Source of the DNA: a virus
IMG/VR virus record: IMGVR_UViG_3300018429_000004
Span: 1-58,561 of that record
DNA: 58,561 nucleotides
Direction: 5' to 3' (one strand)
A program made the position numbers and the translations under genes. Of this stretch, positions 52,057-58,561 are shown one piece after another (the stretch's first letter is position 1; every line of letters starts with the position of its first letter). The notes beneath the pieces are model-generated. The model was given only the letters and a program-made list of their open reading frames with translations. It ran no database searches and was not told the origin of the DNA.

Positions 52057-53933
52057 CTCTCGCCTTCATCGACTTCGAGACGTACTCGTGCACCGAACTG
52101 AAGAAGTCCGGTGCGTACCGCTACGTCGAGGACCCCACCTTCGAGGTGTTGATGCTCGCCATCTCCCTCGACGGCGGGCCGGTGGAGTCCTACATCGGCG
52201 AGCAGCGGATCCTGGAGATCCTCCGGCCGCTGCTCGCTCGCGACGACGTCCGATTCGTGGCGCACAACGCCAACTTCGAGCGGATCGTCATGAGCGCGCT
52301 GCTGGGGATGCCGGTCGGCACCTACCTGCACCCGCGTAAGTTCATCTGCACCGCCGTGCTCGCGGCGGAGTACAGCCTGCCGAGGTCACTGGACAAGTTG
52401 GGCGAGACGCTCGGCGGGGTGCGGAAGGATTCGGCCGGTACCCGGCTGATCAACCTGTTCTCGAAGCCGTACCGCCGCAAGCGGGTTCTGCCCGAGGACC
52501 GGCCCGAGGAGTGGCTGGAGTTCATCGCGTACTGCGTCCAGGACGTCTACACCCTGCTCGATGTCTTTCGTCGGCTGCCGAAGAAGTGGCCCACGGACGT
52601 CGAGAGGCCGCTGTGGGAAGCGAACGAACTCCTCAACGACCGGGGCGTCAAGATCGACGTCGCGATGGTCGCTGCCGCCGTCTTCGCCGGGGACGAGATC
52701 AAGGCCCGGCTGATGGCTGAGTCCAAGGAGATCACTGGGCTGGCCAACCCCAACAGCACCCAGCAGTTGCACGGCTGGCTCGAATCGCGCGGCGTCCCGT
52801 TGGAGAATCTGCAGGCCGAGACCGTCGAGTCGACGCTGGAGCACCGGACCATCCCCGACGACGTACGCCGTGTGCTGGAGATCCGTCAGGGGACCAGCCT
52901 GGCCTCGCTGAGCAAGTTCGAGGCCGCGCTGCGGGGTGTCAACGATGATGACCGGCTGCGCGGTCACATCCGCTTCTTCGCCGCGCACACCGGCCGCTTC
53001 GGCGGCACCGGGGTGCAGACCCAGAACCTCACCCGCGAGATCCTGGAGGCGGTCAAGGTCTACTTCACGGACTGCAAGGTGCTCGACGTCGAGCCCGAGC
53101 AGGGGCAGATCGACAAGATCGTCCAGGGCGAGGTCGACCGGCTGATCGCGGGGGAAGGCGAGATCACCTCCGAGTTCCTCAAGGGCCTGATCCGAGCGAT
53201 GTTCGTCGGCCCGTTCACGGGCGTCGACTTCTCCGCCATCGAGGCACGCGTCATCGCCTGGCTGGCCCACGAGAAGTGGGTTCTGGAGGCCTTCGCCGAG
53301 GGCCGTGACATCTACGTCGAGACCGCCAACCGCCTTGGCGAGGGCTACACCCGCCAACAGGGCAAGGTCGCCGTGCTGGCGCTCGGCTTCGGTGGTGGCG
53401 AGGGCGCGCTGATCCGGATGGGCGCTGAGGGCACCAGCGAGGAACTGCAGATCATCAAGCGCCTGTGGCGTACGACGAACCCGGCCATCGTGCGGTTCTG
53501 GCGAGCCTGCGAGTTGGGCTTCAAGCAGGGCGGCAAGGCTGGCCGGATCACTTTCCGCAGGGTCGGCAAGGACATGCACGCGATCCTGCCGTCCGGCCGC
53601 GCGCTGATCTACCGCGACGCCCGGGTCTTCCACGACCCGATCGAGGGCGAGCGGCTCACCTACATGGACCCGAAGGGCTTCCGCACCGACACCTGGGGCG
53701 GCTCGATCGCGGAGAACGTCACCCAGGCGGTGGCTCGCGACGTCCTCGCCGAGTCGATCGTGCGAATGACCGAGCGCGGCTACCCGATCGTGCTGCACGT
53801 ACACGACGAGATCGTGCTCGACGGCATCTACGACGTCAACGACATGGCCGACCAGATGTGCGAGCCCTTGGACTGGGCAGCGGGTCTGCCCCTGGCCGCC
53901 GAAGGGTCCACGATGGCCCGCTACCAAAAGTGA
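52053..53933 (+). CDS. family A DNA polymerase with 3'-5' exonuclease (626 aa)
   Basis: GTG 52053 opens TLAFIDFETYSCTELKKSGA; DFETY carries exonuclease motif I (D-x-E), and HNANFERIVM and YCVQDVYTLLDVF are motifs II and III. The polymerase half has motif A DFSAIEARVIAWLAHE near 391, the O-helix segment RQQGKVAVLALGFGGGE, and motif C VHDEIV near 583. Length and order are typical for phage PolA without 5' nuclease. It replicates the genome with the prim-pol and DUF2815. The start overlaps the previous stop. Confidence 0.95.
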   Translation: MTLAFIDFETYSCTELKKSGAYRYVEDPTFEVLMLAISLDGGPVESYIGEQRILEILRPLLARDDVRFVAHNANFERIVMSALLGMPVGTYLHPRKFICTAVLAAEYSLPRSLDKLGETLGGVRKDSAGTRLINLFSKPYRRKRVLPEDRPEEWLEFIAYCVQDVYTLLDVFRRLPKKWPTDVERPLWEANELLNDRGVKIDVAMVAAAVFAGDEIKARLMAESKEITGLANPNSTQQLHGWLESRGVPLENLQAETVESTLEHRTIPDDVRRVLEIRQGTSLASLSKFEAALRGVNDDDRLRGHIRFFAAHTGRFGGTGVQTQNLTREILEAVKVYFTDCKVLDVEPEQGQIDKIVQGEVDRLIAGEGEITSEFLKGLIRAMFVGPFTGVDFSAIEARVIAWLAHEKWVLEAFAEGRDIYVETANRLGEGYTRQQGKVAVLALGFGGGEGALIRMGAEGTSEELQIIKRLWRTTNPAIVRFWRACELGFKQGGKAGRITFRRVGKDMHAILPSGRALIYRDARVFHDPIEGERLTYMDPKGFRTDTWGGSIAENVTQAVARDVLAESIVRMTERGYPIVLHVHDEIVLDGIYDVNDMADQMCEPLDWAAGLPLAAEGSTMARYQK

Positions 53934-53942
53934 GGTAAGCCC

Positions 53943-54152
53943 ATGAACGAGCACAGGACCAAGGCTCTCCCCCTCGCCGTCGAGCGGCAGGCTGCTCGTG
54001 ATGAGTATGAGCGCCTGCTCAACGAGGTAATCAACACAACGCACGCCCTGATCACAAGGGCCAAGAAGACTGGAGCCGTCCCCGACGACTCCCGAATCCA
54101 CGATCTGGTTCGGGAACTCCGCGACGAATTCGGACCGGAGGTGCCCGAATGA
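53943..54152 (+). CDS. unknown helical protein (69 aa)
   Basis: GAGGTAAGCCC precedes the ATG. The product is helical (AVERQAARDEYERLLNEVIN, TRAKKTGAVPDDSRIHDL). No family recognised. Confidence 0.5.
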   Translation: MNEHRTKALPLAVERQAARDEYERLLNEVINTTHALITRAKKTGAVPDDSRIHDLVRELRDEFGPEVPE

Positions 54153-54391
54153 TTCTCGACGACCTGCTGGACAACTACCCCAAGGCGACGCTCTCCTACC
54201 GCCAAGCCATCGGGCTAGCCACGATGAACGGCAACGCAGCCGAGGTAGACGCAGCCCGCCGCGACTACTACGCGGTGGTGATGGAGAACATGCTGGCCAA
54301 GAACCTCAGCAAGTTGCCGCTGCCGCTGACCAAGGAGCAGGCGGACCGGATCCGCGCGCTGCTCAACTACGACCCGACGAAGGCAGGCTGA
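54149..54391 (+). CDS. unknown helical protein (80 aa)
   Basis: ATGA overlap with the previous gene. LDDLLDNYPKATLSYRQAIG continues into KLPLPLTKEQADRIRALLNY. No family recognised. Confidence 0.5.
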   Translation: MILDDLLDNYPKATLSYRQAIGLATMNGNAAEVDAARRDYYAVVMENMLAKNLSKLPLPLTKEQADRIRALLNYDPTKAG

Positions 54392-54392
54392 G

Positions 54393-54599
54393 ATGAGTGA
54401 TCCGGTCAACCACCCCGACCACTACAACCAGTACCCGGTCGAGGTAATCGAGATCACCGAGCACCTCAACTTCTGCCTGGGCAACGCTGTGAAGTACATC
54501 CTTCGAGCGGACTTCAAGGGTGACCCCGTTCAGGACTTGGAGAAGGCCCGCTGGTACATCGCCCGCGAGATCAACCGTCGTAACAAGGAGACCGTCTGA
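54393..54599 (+). CDS. DUF3310-like protein (68 aa)
   Basis: MSDPVNHPDHYNQYPVEVIE, LNFCLGNAVKYILRADFKGD and DLEKARWYIAREINRR are the hallmark stretches of DUF3310 (annotated in several phages as nucleotide-kinase-like). The function is uncertain, but the gene is a frequent neighbour of phage replication genes. Confidence 0.85.
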   Translation: MSDPVNHPDHYNQYPVEVIEITEHLNFCLGNAVKYILRADFKGDPVQDLEKARWYIAREINRRNKETV

Positions 54600-55606
54600 T
54601 GGCGCGCATCGGGGCGCTCGTTCACTTCTACCTCAACTGGCGCTCGGCGGGTAGCGAGAGCGTACTGCACAACATCCTCCGTCATCTGGCTGAAGAGGGA
54701 CATGAGGTGACGGCCTATGTCACCCACGCCCCCAAGAACGCCCCGGAGACCGAGTACGAGGGTGTTCGGCTGGTGCCGGTACGCTCGGCGATGCACGGCA
54801 TCTCGAAGTTGCGCACTTTCCAGCCGCAGGTCACCTTCACCCACCACGACAACGCGGTGGTCGCGCTCCAGATGCGCCGTCGGATCCGCTCGCGGATCGT
54901 CTTCCTGACGCACAACGATATGAGCATCACCGAGACGCCGCTGCGGATGGCTCCCGACTTCGTCGTGTGGAACACCGACTGGGTCCGCGAGTCCCTGGTC
55001 AAGCGGCTCCCGGCAGCCGGGAAGTTGCAGGGGATGGTGATGCACCCGCCGCTGGTCTGCCGCAACCACTTCAGCGGCTTCGATCGCGGCGACGCCATCA
55101 CCCTGGTCAACCACAACGCGCACAAGGGCGCTCACGTGCTCTTCGCACTGGCTGAGAGGATGCCGGAGCGCCGCTTCATCGCGGTCGAGGGTGGGCACGG
55201 CGACCAGGTGCCGATCCCCGAGCACCTCACCAACATCGAGCAGTGGGGGCAGAACCCCGACATGCGGCCGGTCTGGAAGGCAACCCGGCTCGTGCTGATG
55301 CCCTCGATCTACGAGTCCTACGGACTCGTCAGCGTCGAGGCAGGCTGCTCGGGTATTCCGGTCATCGCCCACCCCACGCCAGGCCTGAAGGAGGCTCTCG
55401 GCGGTGCGGGGTTCTGGGCTGACCGCGACGACATCGACGCGTACGCCCTCACGATCGAGTGGCTCGACGACGAAACGCTCTACCCCCACGCCTCGTCGAT
55501 GGCCAAGGCCAACAGCGAGATGAAGAACGAGGAGTCCATCCGGGCTCTGGAGGAACTGACCCGGCACGTCGAGCACCTGTGCCTGCCGGGCATGCGAGTG
55601 AACTAG
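54599..55606 (+). CDS. GT4-like glycosyltransferase (335 aa)
   Basis: A two-domain GT-B fold is suggested by GSESVLHNILRHLAEEGHEV in the first Rossmann domain and by the C-terminal YESYGLVSVEAGCSGIPVIA, PTPGLKEALG with the catalytic E-x7-E of GT4 enzymes. The donor sugar is not readable. It could modify virion proteins, host wall polymers or phage DNA. Start ATG overlaps the previous stop. Confidence 0.85.
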   Translation: MARIGALVHFYLNWRSAGSESVLHNILRHLAEEGHEVTAYVTHAPKNAPETEYEGVRLVPVRSAMHGISKLRTFQPQVTFTHHDNAVVALQMRRRIRSRIVFLTHNDMSITETPLRMAPDFVVWNTDWVRESLVKRLPAAGKLQGMVMHPPLVCRNHFSGFDRGDAITLVNHNAHKGAHVLFALAERMPERRFIAVEGGHGDQVPIPEHLTNIEQWGQNPDMRPVWKATRLVLMPSIYESYGLVSVEAGCSGIPVIAHPTPGLKEALGGAGFWADRDDIDAYALTIEWLDDETLYPHASSMAKANSEMKNEESIRALEELTRHVEHLCLPGMRVN

Positions 55607-55615
55607 GAGAAGCAG

Positions 55616-55945
55616 ATGACGGATATCAACCTTCGACCTGCCCGCTTCCGCAAGGTGGCGGTCGTCGAGGCCATACAGATCCAGACCGACATCGCGGACA
55701 GCGAGGAGATCGTCAGCGACAACAGCCTCAGCGTCGCCGCGATCTCGGGATGGATGGCGGGCAACAACTTCCGGGACTTCAAGGTGATCGGCGACGGCCC
55801 GTTCGGGCTCTCGATCAAGTCACTGGAGGGCTGGGTGGACGCCTACCCAGGTGACTGGGTGGTGAAGGGCTCCGTCGGTGAGTTCTGGCGTGTGCGCGGG
55901 GACATCTTCGCCACGACGTACGCGGCGGCGGCGGAGGACGACTGA
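55616..55945 (+). CDS. unknown protein (109 aa)
   Basis: AGGAGAAGCAG precedes ATG 55616. The C-terminal half (DGPFGLSIKSLEGWVDAYPG, DWVVKGSVGEFWRVRGDIF) has the G-D-W-V-(V/I)-K-G-x-x-G-E-F motif shared by a frequent small phage family of unknown function. Confidence 0.6.
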   Translation: MTDINLRPARFRKVAVVEAIQIQTDIADSEEIVSDNSLSVAAISGWMAGNNFRDFKVIGDGPFGLSIKSLEGWVDAYPGDWVVKGSVGEFWRVRGDIFATTYAAAAEDD

Positions 55946-56202
55946 TGGGCGCGCGTGGGGTAGGCGAGATCAGCACGCGGACGCATCGGCCGCCCGCGAC
56001 CAAGACGTGGAGCGTCGAGCACCGGTGGGGTCAGATGATCAGCGACACTGTGACCCTCACGGTGACTCGATCGGCTGACGGACGGCTGTCCGCGTCCTAT
56101 GGCAAGGAGAGTTTGGAGATCCGCGCCGACCTTCTTGACGCCTTCGTCGAGATGGTCAACGAGGCGGCGGCATGGAAGGACGAGGAGAAGAGCGATGACT
56201 GA
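55945..56202 (+). CDS. unknown protein (85 aa)
   Basis: TGATG-type coupling. Product EHRWGQMISDTVTLTVTRSA and ELEIRADLLDAFVEMV-like helices. No family recognised. Confidence 0.5.
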   Translation: MGARGVGEISTRTHRPPATKTWSVEHRWGQMISDTVTLTVTRSADGRLSASYGKESLEIRADLLDAFVEMVNEAAAWKDEEKSDD

Positions 56203-56647
56203 GATCATCGAGTGCAAGGAGTGCGGCCGTTACCGAGGCGCTGAGCACCCTCGGTGTGAGGTCTGCGGGTCTGACTGGTCCCGCGAGGTCGAGCCGCCCG
56301 AGATCACCGGTTCGACGTCTGACGGCTACCACACCTTCGACGAACTCTACGAGTTCCGGATGCTCTACCACGCCGCGTTCGTCAACGCTCTCCCGACGTA
56401 CCAGGGCCGCTCGCTCACGCCGACCACGGTGAAGTCGTGGAAGCACAGCGACGGCGAGCCTTGCTTCGACGGTGGCTGGTTCATCGTCGTGACAACGTTG
56501 CCGACCGGCCAGATCTCCAACCACTACGAGGCGAACAACTGGAACCTCTTCGACGTCTCTGAAGTCGATCTGCCGCCCGCGTACGACGGCCACGACGCCT
56601 CCGACGTCCTGAACCGGCTGCAGGCCTACCTGACGGAGGGGAAGTAG
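56195..56647 (+). CDS. conserved phage protein with zinc ribbon start (150 aa)
   Basis: The start overlaps the previous gene. CKECGRYRGAEHPRCEVCG is a zinc ribbon; FDELYEFRMLYHAAFVNALP, then KHSDGEPCFDGGWFIVVTTL, PTGQISNHYEANNWNLFDV and the C-terminal DGHDASDVLNRLQAYL match a family found in many phages (W-x-D-G-H-x-x-x-D-V-x-x-R-L). No function is established. Confidence 0.65.
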   Translation: MTEIIECKECGRYRGAEHPRCEVCGSDWSREVEPPEITGSTSDGYHTFDELYEFRMLYHAAFVNALPTYQGRSLTPTTVKSWKHSDGEPCFDGGWFIVVTTLPTGQISNHYEANNWNLFDVSEVDLPPAYDGHDASDVLNRLQAYLTEGK

Positions 56648-56830
56648 ATGGCAACGACAGCAGGAAAGACCGAGGTGTTCTGCCCTGGCTGCGGGGAGAA
56701 GGTCGAGGTGTCGGTGGTCGTCAAGAAGGTGGAAATGAGTTCGACCTTCGACGGCCAGCCTACGGTTGAGGTCGAGTTCGACGGACGCTGGGCCGCTCAC
56801 GAGTGCCTGGAGGTGGCTACCGATGGGTGA
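56648..56830 (+). CDS. zinc-ribbon protein (60 aa)
   Basis: TEVFCPGCGEKVEVSVVVKK then a strand VEVEFDGRWAAHECLEVA; C-x-x-C and H-x-C would bind one zinc. It starts directly after the previous stop. Confidence 0.5.
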   Translation: MATTAGKTEVFCPGCGEKVEVSVVVKKVEMSSTFDGQPTVEVEFDGRWAAHECLEVATDG

Positions 56831-57236
56831 TGAGCCGACCGAGATCCCGCTCACCCGGCTCTGGATCATGGACTGGGTCACCCGAGAAGTGCGGATGTAC
56901 AAGGAGGACGGGGGGACCCTGCTGATGCTGCCGGTCTTCCGGGAGGTCAAGGGCCGCAGCCCGTTTCGGTCGGTCGAAGAGCACTTCGCCTATGCAGCCC
57001 TTTTCAACCTGCCCGCGCTGCCTGTTGACTGGCTCTCGATCTCGATCTTCGGGCTTTACCCGGAGACTGAGGAGGAAGAGCGGCCCTGGATCGCCTTCCC
57101 GAAGGTCGACCTGAACATCGACCCGAGGGAGTGGCGCACCGTAGGATCCAAGGCCGACGGATCCCACCTCTTCGCCGGGGTCGAGGCTCCCGACACCGCG
57201 CTGATCCCGATGGCCGATCGGTGGGAAGCGAGATGA
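56823..57236 (+). CDS. unknown protein (137 aa)
   Basis: The ATG overlaps the end of the zinc-ribbon gene. LWIMDWVTREVRMYKEDGGT, VEEHFAYAALFNLPALPVDW and PRDWRTVGSKADGSH-like pieces are beta-rich. No family recognised. Confidence 0.5.
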   Translation: MGDEPTEIPLTRLWIMDWVTREVRMYKEDGGTLLMLPVFREVKGRSPFRSVEEHFAYAALFNLPALPVDWLSISIFGLYPETEEEERPWIAFPKVDLNIDPREWRTVGSKADGSHLFAGVEAPDTALIPMADRWEAR

Positions 57237-57424
57237 GCAGCATCAAGATGTTGCGCGAGAAATTATGCAGCGCGGCCACCGGCAACGACTGGCCGCCCGA
57301 CGTTCGGGTGGCGGTGAACGACCTGATCAACCTGATCGACGTACACCGCCCGCTCGGGCCGGACGGCAAGCACGGCTACCGCCACACCCCAACCTGTGGG
57401 TGCCTCGACAAGGGGATTTCGTGA
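57233..57424 (+). CDS. unknown protein (63 aa)
   Basis: ATGA coupled. The product carries SSIKMLREKLCSAATGNDWP, LINLIDVHRPLGPDGKHGY and HTPTCGCLDKG. It has three cysteines and a His-rich C-terminus. Confidence 0.5.
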   Translation: MSSIKMLREKLCSAATGNDWPPDVRVAVNDLINLIDVHRPLGPDGKHGYRHTPTCGCLDKGIS

Positions 57425-58032
57425 TCGACTTCATCATCACCGGCACCGGCCGGTCCACCACGAAGTACACCGCCGAGGTGCTGACGGCCGCCGGGCTGCC
57501 GTGCGGCCACGAGCACGCCTGCTCGTCCTGGATGGACGACTACAGCGACGACCAGGTCTGGCGCGACGCCCCGAACGGGGTCGGCGAGTCCTCCTGGCAG
57601 GCTGCTCCGTTCACAGACGCGATGCAGGCCGAGGGCGTGAAGGTGGTCCACCTCATCCGGCACCCGGCCGATGTAGCCTCCAGCATGGTCGGGAACAACA
57701 TGCTGACCGGTGAACTGCTGCCCTGGCACAAGTTCATCAGGGCGCACCTCGGTGACCGCCCCTGGCGGCTGCACCCGCACGACCGGGCGCTGCAGTTCTG
57801 GATCGACTGGAACCTGCTGGTCAAGACGCCGGACATGCGGTGGACAGCGCCGATCGGCGGCGGTGAGATTCTCGACCTGGCCCACCTGCTGGGGCGTCGG
57901 GCAGATCTCTCCGTGATCGAGTCGGTCTCAAAGCAGAGCAACCACTGGCGCGAAGTGGAGCGGCTCAAGCGCGAGGACTTCACCCGGGTGATCTGGGACG
58001 AAGCCATGGACCTGTGGCGGTCCTACTTCTGA
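57421..58032 (+). CDS. sulfotransferase-like P-loop protein (203 aa)
   Basis: GTG 57421 overlaps the previous stop. IDFIITGTGRSTTKYTAEVL is the 5'-phosphosulfate-binding loop of sulfotransferases; VVHLIRHPADVASSM holds the 3'-phosphate-binding R-x-P region and later RLKREDFTRVIWDEAMDLW ends the fold. It would transfer sulfate from PAPS. With the GT4 gene 1.8 kb upstream, modification of a glycan is a reasonable guess. It ends convergent with the tail operon. Confidence 0.75.
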   Translation: MIDFIITGTGRSTTKYTAEVLTAAGLPCGHEHACSSWMDDYSDDQVWRDAPNGVGESSWQAAPFTDAMQAEGVKVVHLIRHPADVASSMVGNNMLTGELLPWHKFIRAHLGDRPWRLHPHDRALQFWIDWNLLVKTPDMRWTAPIGGGEILDLAHLLGRRADLSVIESVSKQSNHWREVERLKREDFTRVIWDEAMDLWRSYF

Positions 58033-58175
58033 GGCTGTTTCGGGCGGTAGCGACGTACGCCGTTGGCGTCCACCACCCACTCGCCAGCAGGCAGCGCCAG
58101 GGACGGGTCATCGGGGTCATCCCCCATGACCCGTCCCTTGCGCTTCTCCCACGTGGAGAGTTTCGGCTTGACCAA
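58023..58175 (-). CDS. small protein, last gene of the tail operon (50 aa)
   Basis: TTG 58175 with CGGAGG upstream starts MVKPKLSTWEKRKGRV; an internal ATG gives MGDDPDDPSLALPAGEWVVD. It ends at TAG 58023 and overlaps the sulfotransferase end by ten bases. The V-V-D-A-N-G-V-R-R-Y end is seen in minor tail-associated proteins. Too small for an annotated fold. Confidence 0.5.
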   Translation of the reverse strand: MVKPKLSTWEKRKGRVMGDDPDDPSLALPAGEWVVDANGVRRYRPKQPQK

Positions 58176-58176
58176 C

Positions 58177-58536
58177 TCAGACCTCCGGATCCACCAACCC
58201 GTTGAACGGCTGGAAGCGACGCTGGAAGTTCACGTCGTCCTCGAACCAGGGCACGTTGATGTAGTAGAGGCTGTTGGCAATGACCCAGTAGCCGTAGGGC
58301 AACTTCTGCCGAACCTGCGACTGCCCGTCCACCTCGGTGACGACGGTGTACTCCAGGATGAACTGCTCCTGGTTGTCCGGGTCCTGCGTCACGGCGAAGT
58401 CGCTGAAGGTCCAGCCATCCTTCGGGCCGAGTAGTCCGGCCTCTGTGATCTCAGTGACCCACGAGGGGAAGTCCTCCAGGGTATTGATCTGATGGGCAAC
58501 GTAGGTGGGGAACGGATTCCAGACGAAGAGCGGCAT
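58177..58536 (-). CDS. minor tail protein (119 aa)
   Basis: The complete copy of the gene split by the contig ends. MPLFVWNPFPTYVAHQINTL, FILEYTVVTEVDGQSQVRQK and LPYGYWVIANSLYYIN indicate a compact beta-rich protein, consistent with a tail-tip component. It follows the 143-residue tail gene across the circular join and lies just before a small ORF, at the end of the structural operon. Confidence 0.65.
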   Translation of the reverse strand: MPLFVWNPFPTYVAHQINTLEDFPSWVTEITEAGLLGPKDGWTFSDFAVTQDPDNQEQFILEYTVVTEVDGQSQVRQKLPYGYWVIANSLYYINVPWFEDDVNFQRRFQPFNGLVDPEV

Positions 58537-58561
58537 ACGGATTCCTTCCTAGATGGCGAAC
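58439..58561. repeat. terminal direct repeat, right copy (circular join)
   Basis: Exact copy of bases 1-123. Joining here restores continuity of the tail operon across position 1 and shows the genome is circular or circularly permuted, with unique length 58,438 bp. Confidence 0.9.

Noticed and set aside
1-58561. Temperate lifestyle genes (integrase, excise, immunity repressor, ParAB)
   Set aside because: I looked for tyrosine and serine recombinase motifs and a stand-alone repressor and saw none; the HTH proteins found are a protease fusion and a TerS-like protein.

Overview
The window is one complete, circular-mapping tailed-phage (siphovirus) genome. Bases 1-123 are repeated exactly at 58439-58561, so the unique length is 58,438 bp and the contig was cut inside a minor tail gene. 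High GC, frequent GTG/TTG starts, TTGACN / TANNNT promoters, a Cas4/DUF2800 - DUF2815 - VRR-NUC - SNF2 replication cassette and Cys-rich head-tail connectors suggest a phage of an actinobacterium. The host is inferred. No integrase, partition system or clear lysogeny repressor was found.

Layout. The left arm (20540 down to 1, continuing through the join to 58023) is on the minus strand and holds the virion genes: an unknown protein, a DUF1360 membrane protein, portal, an unusual HTH-capsid protease fusion, major capsid protein with a fused coiled-coil N-terminus, a second capsid-like protein and two very Cys-rich connectors. A lysis cassette follows (membrane protein, secreted EEP-fold nuclease, holin, M15 endolysin, a small Acb2/Tad1-like protein), then major tail protein, tail completion protein, chaperones, tape measure and minor tail proteins. 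The right arm (20605-58032) is on the plus strand. It starts with the large terminase and continues with about 40 small, tightly overlapping accessory genes (22.1-37.5 kb), interrupted by a minus-strand cassette of three fibre/decoration-like proteins (33382-35584). Next come the RNA system (37.5-40.3 kb), replication and recombination (41-54 kb: primase-helicase, SPFH protein, VRR-NUC, SNF2 helicase, zinc-finger protein, Cas4-like nuclease, HNH, DUF2815, methyltransferase, family A polymerase), and finally a GT4 glycosyltransferase and a sulfotransferase-like protein.

The most exciting element is at 37487-40332. A promoter, five tandem structured RNAs and an intrinsic terminator lie directly upstream of a two-gene unit ending in a Ro60/Rsr protein (TROVE plus vWA). 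All five RNAs share a covarying 8-9 bp closing helix ending in GAGC / G(T/C)TC, followed by CGA(A)...TCGGTTATC on the 5' side and CTT or TTT before the 3' strand. This matches the Ro-binding end of Y RNAs. Three enclose tRNA-like modules in Y-RNA (YrlA) order: T arm, capped acceptor stem, D arm. The other two carry a plain hairpin or almost nothing. I read this as a phage-encoded Ro60 ribonucleoprotein with a polycistronic Y RNA array.

Other notable signals are a family of GGATAGATCTATCC palindromes (nine copies, several fused to stop codons or terminators), a repeated start-associated sequence GAGAGGAACCACCC before start codons, an RF2-like CTTTGAC +1 frameshift site in the SNF2 helicase, and a 100-bp nested inverted repeat before the capsid protease gene. 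All function calls come from reading sequence and motifs; no database search was run.
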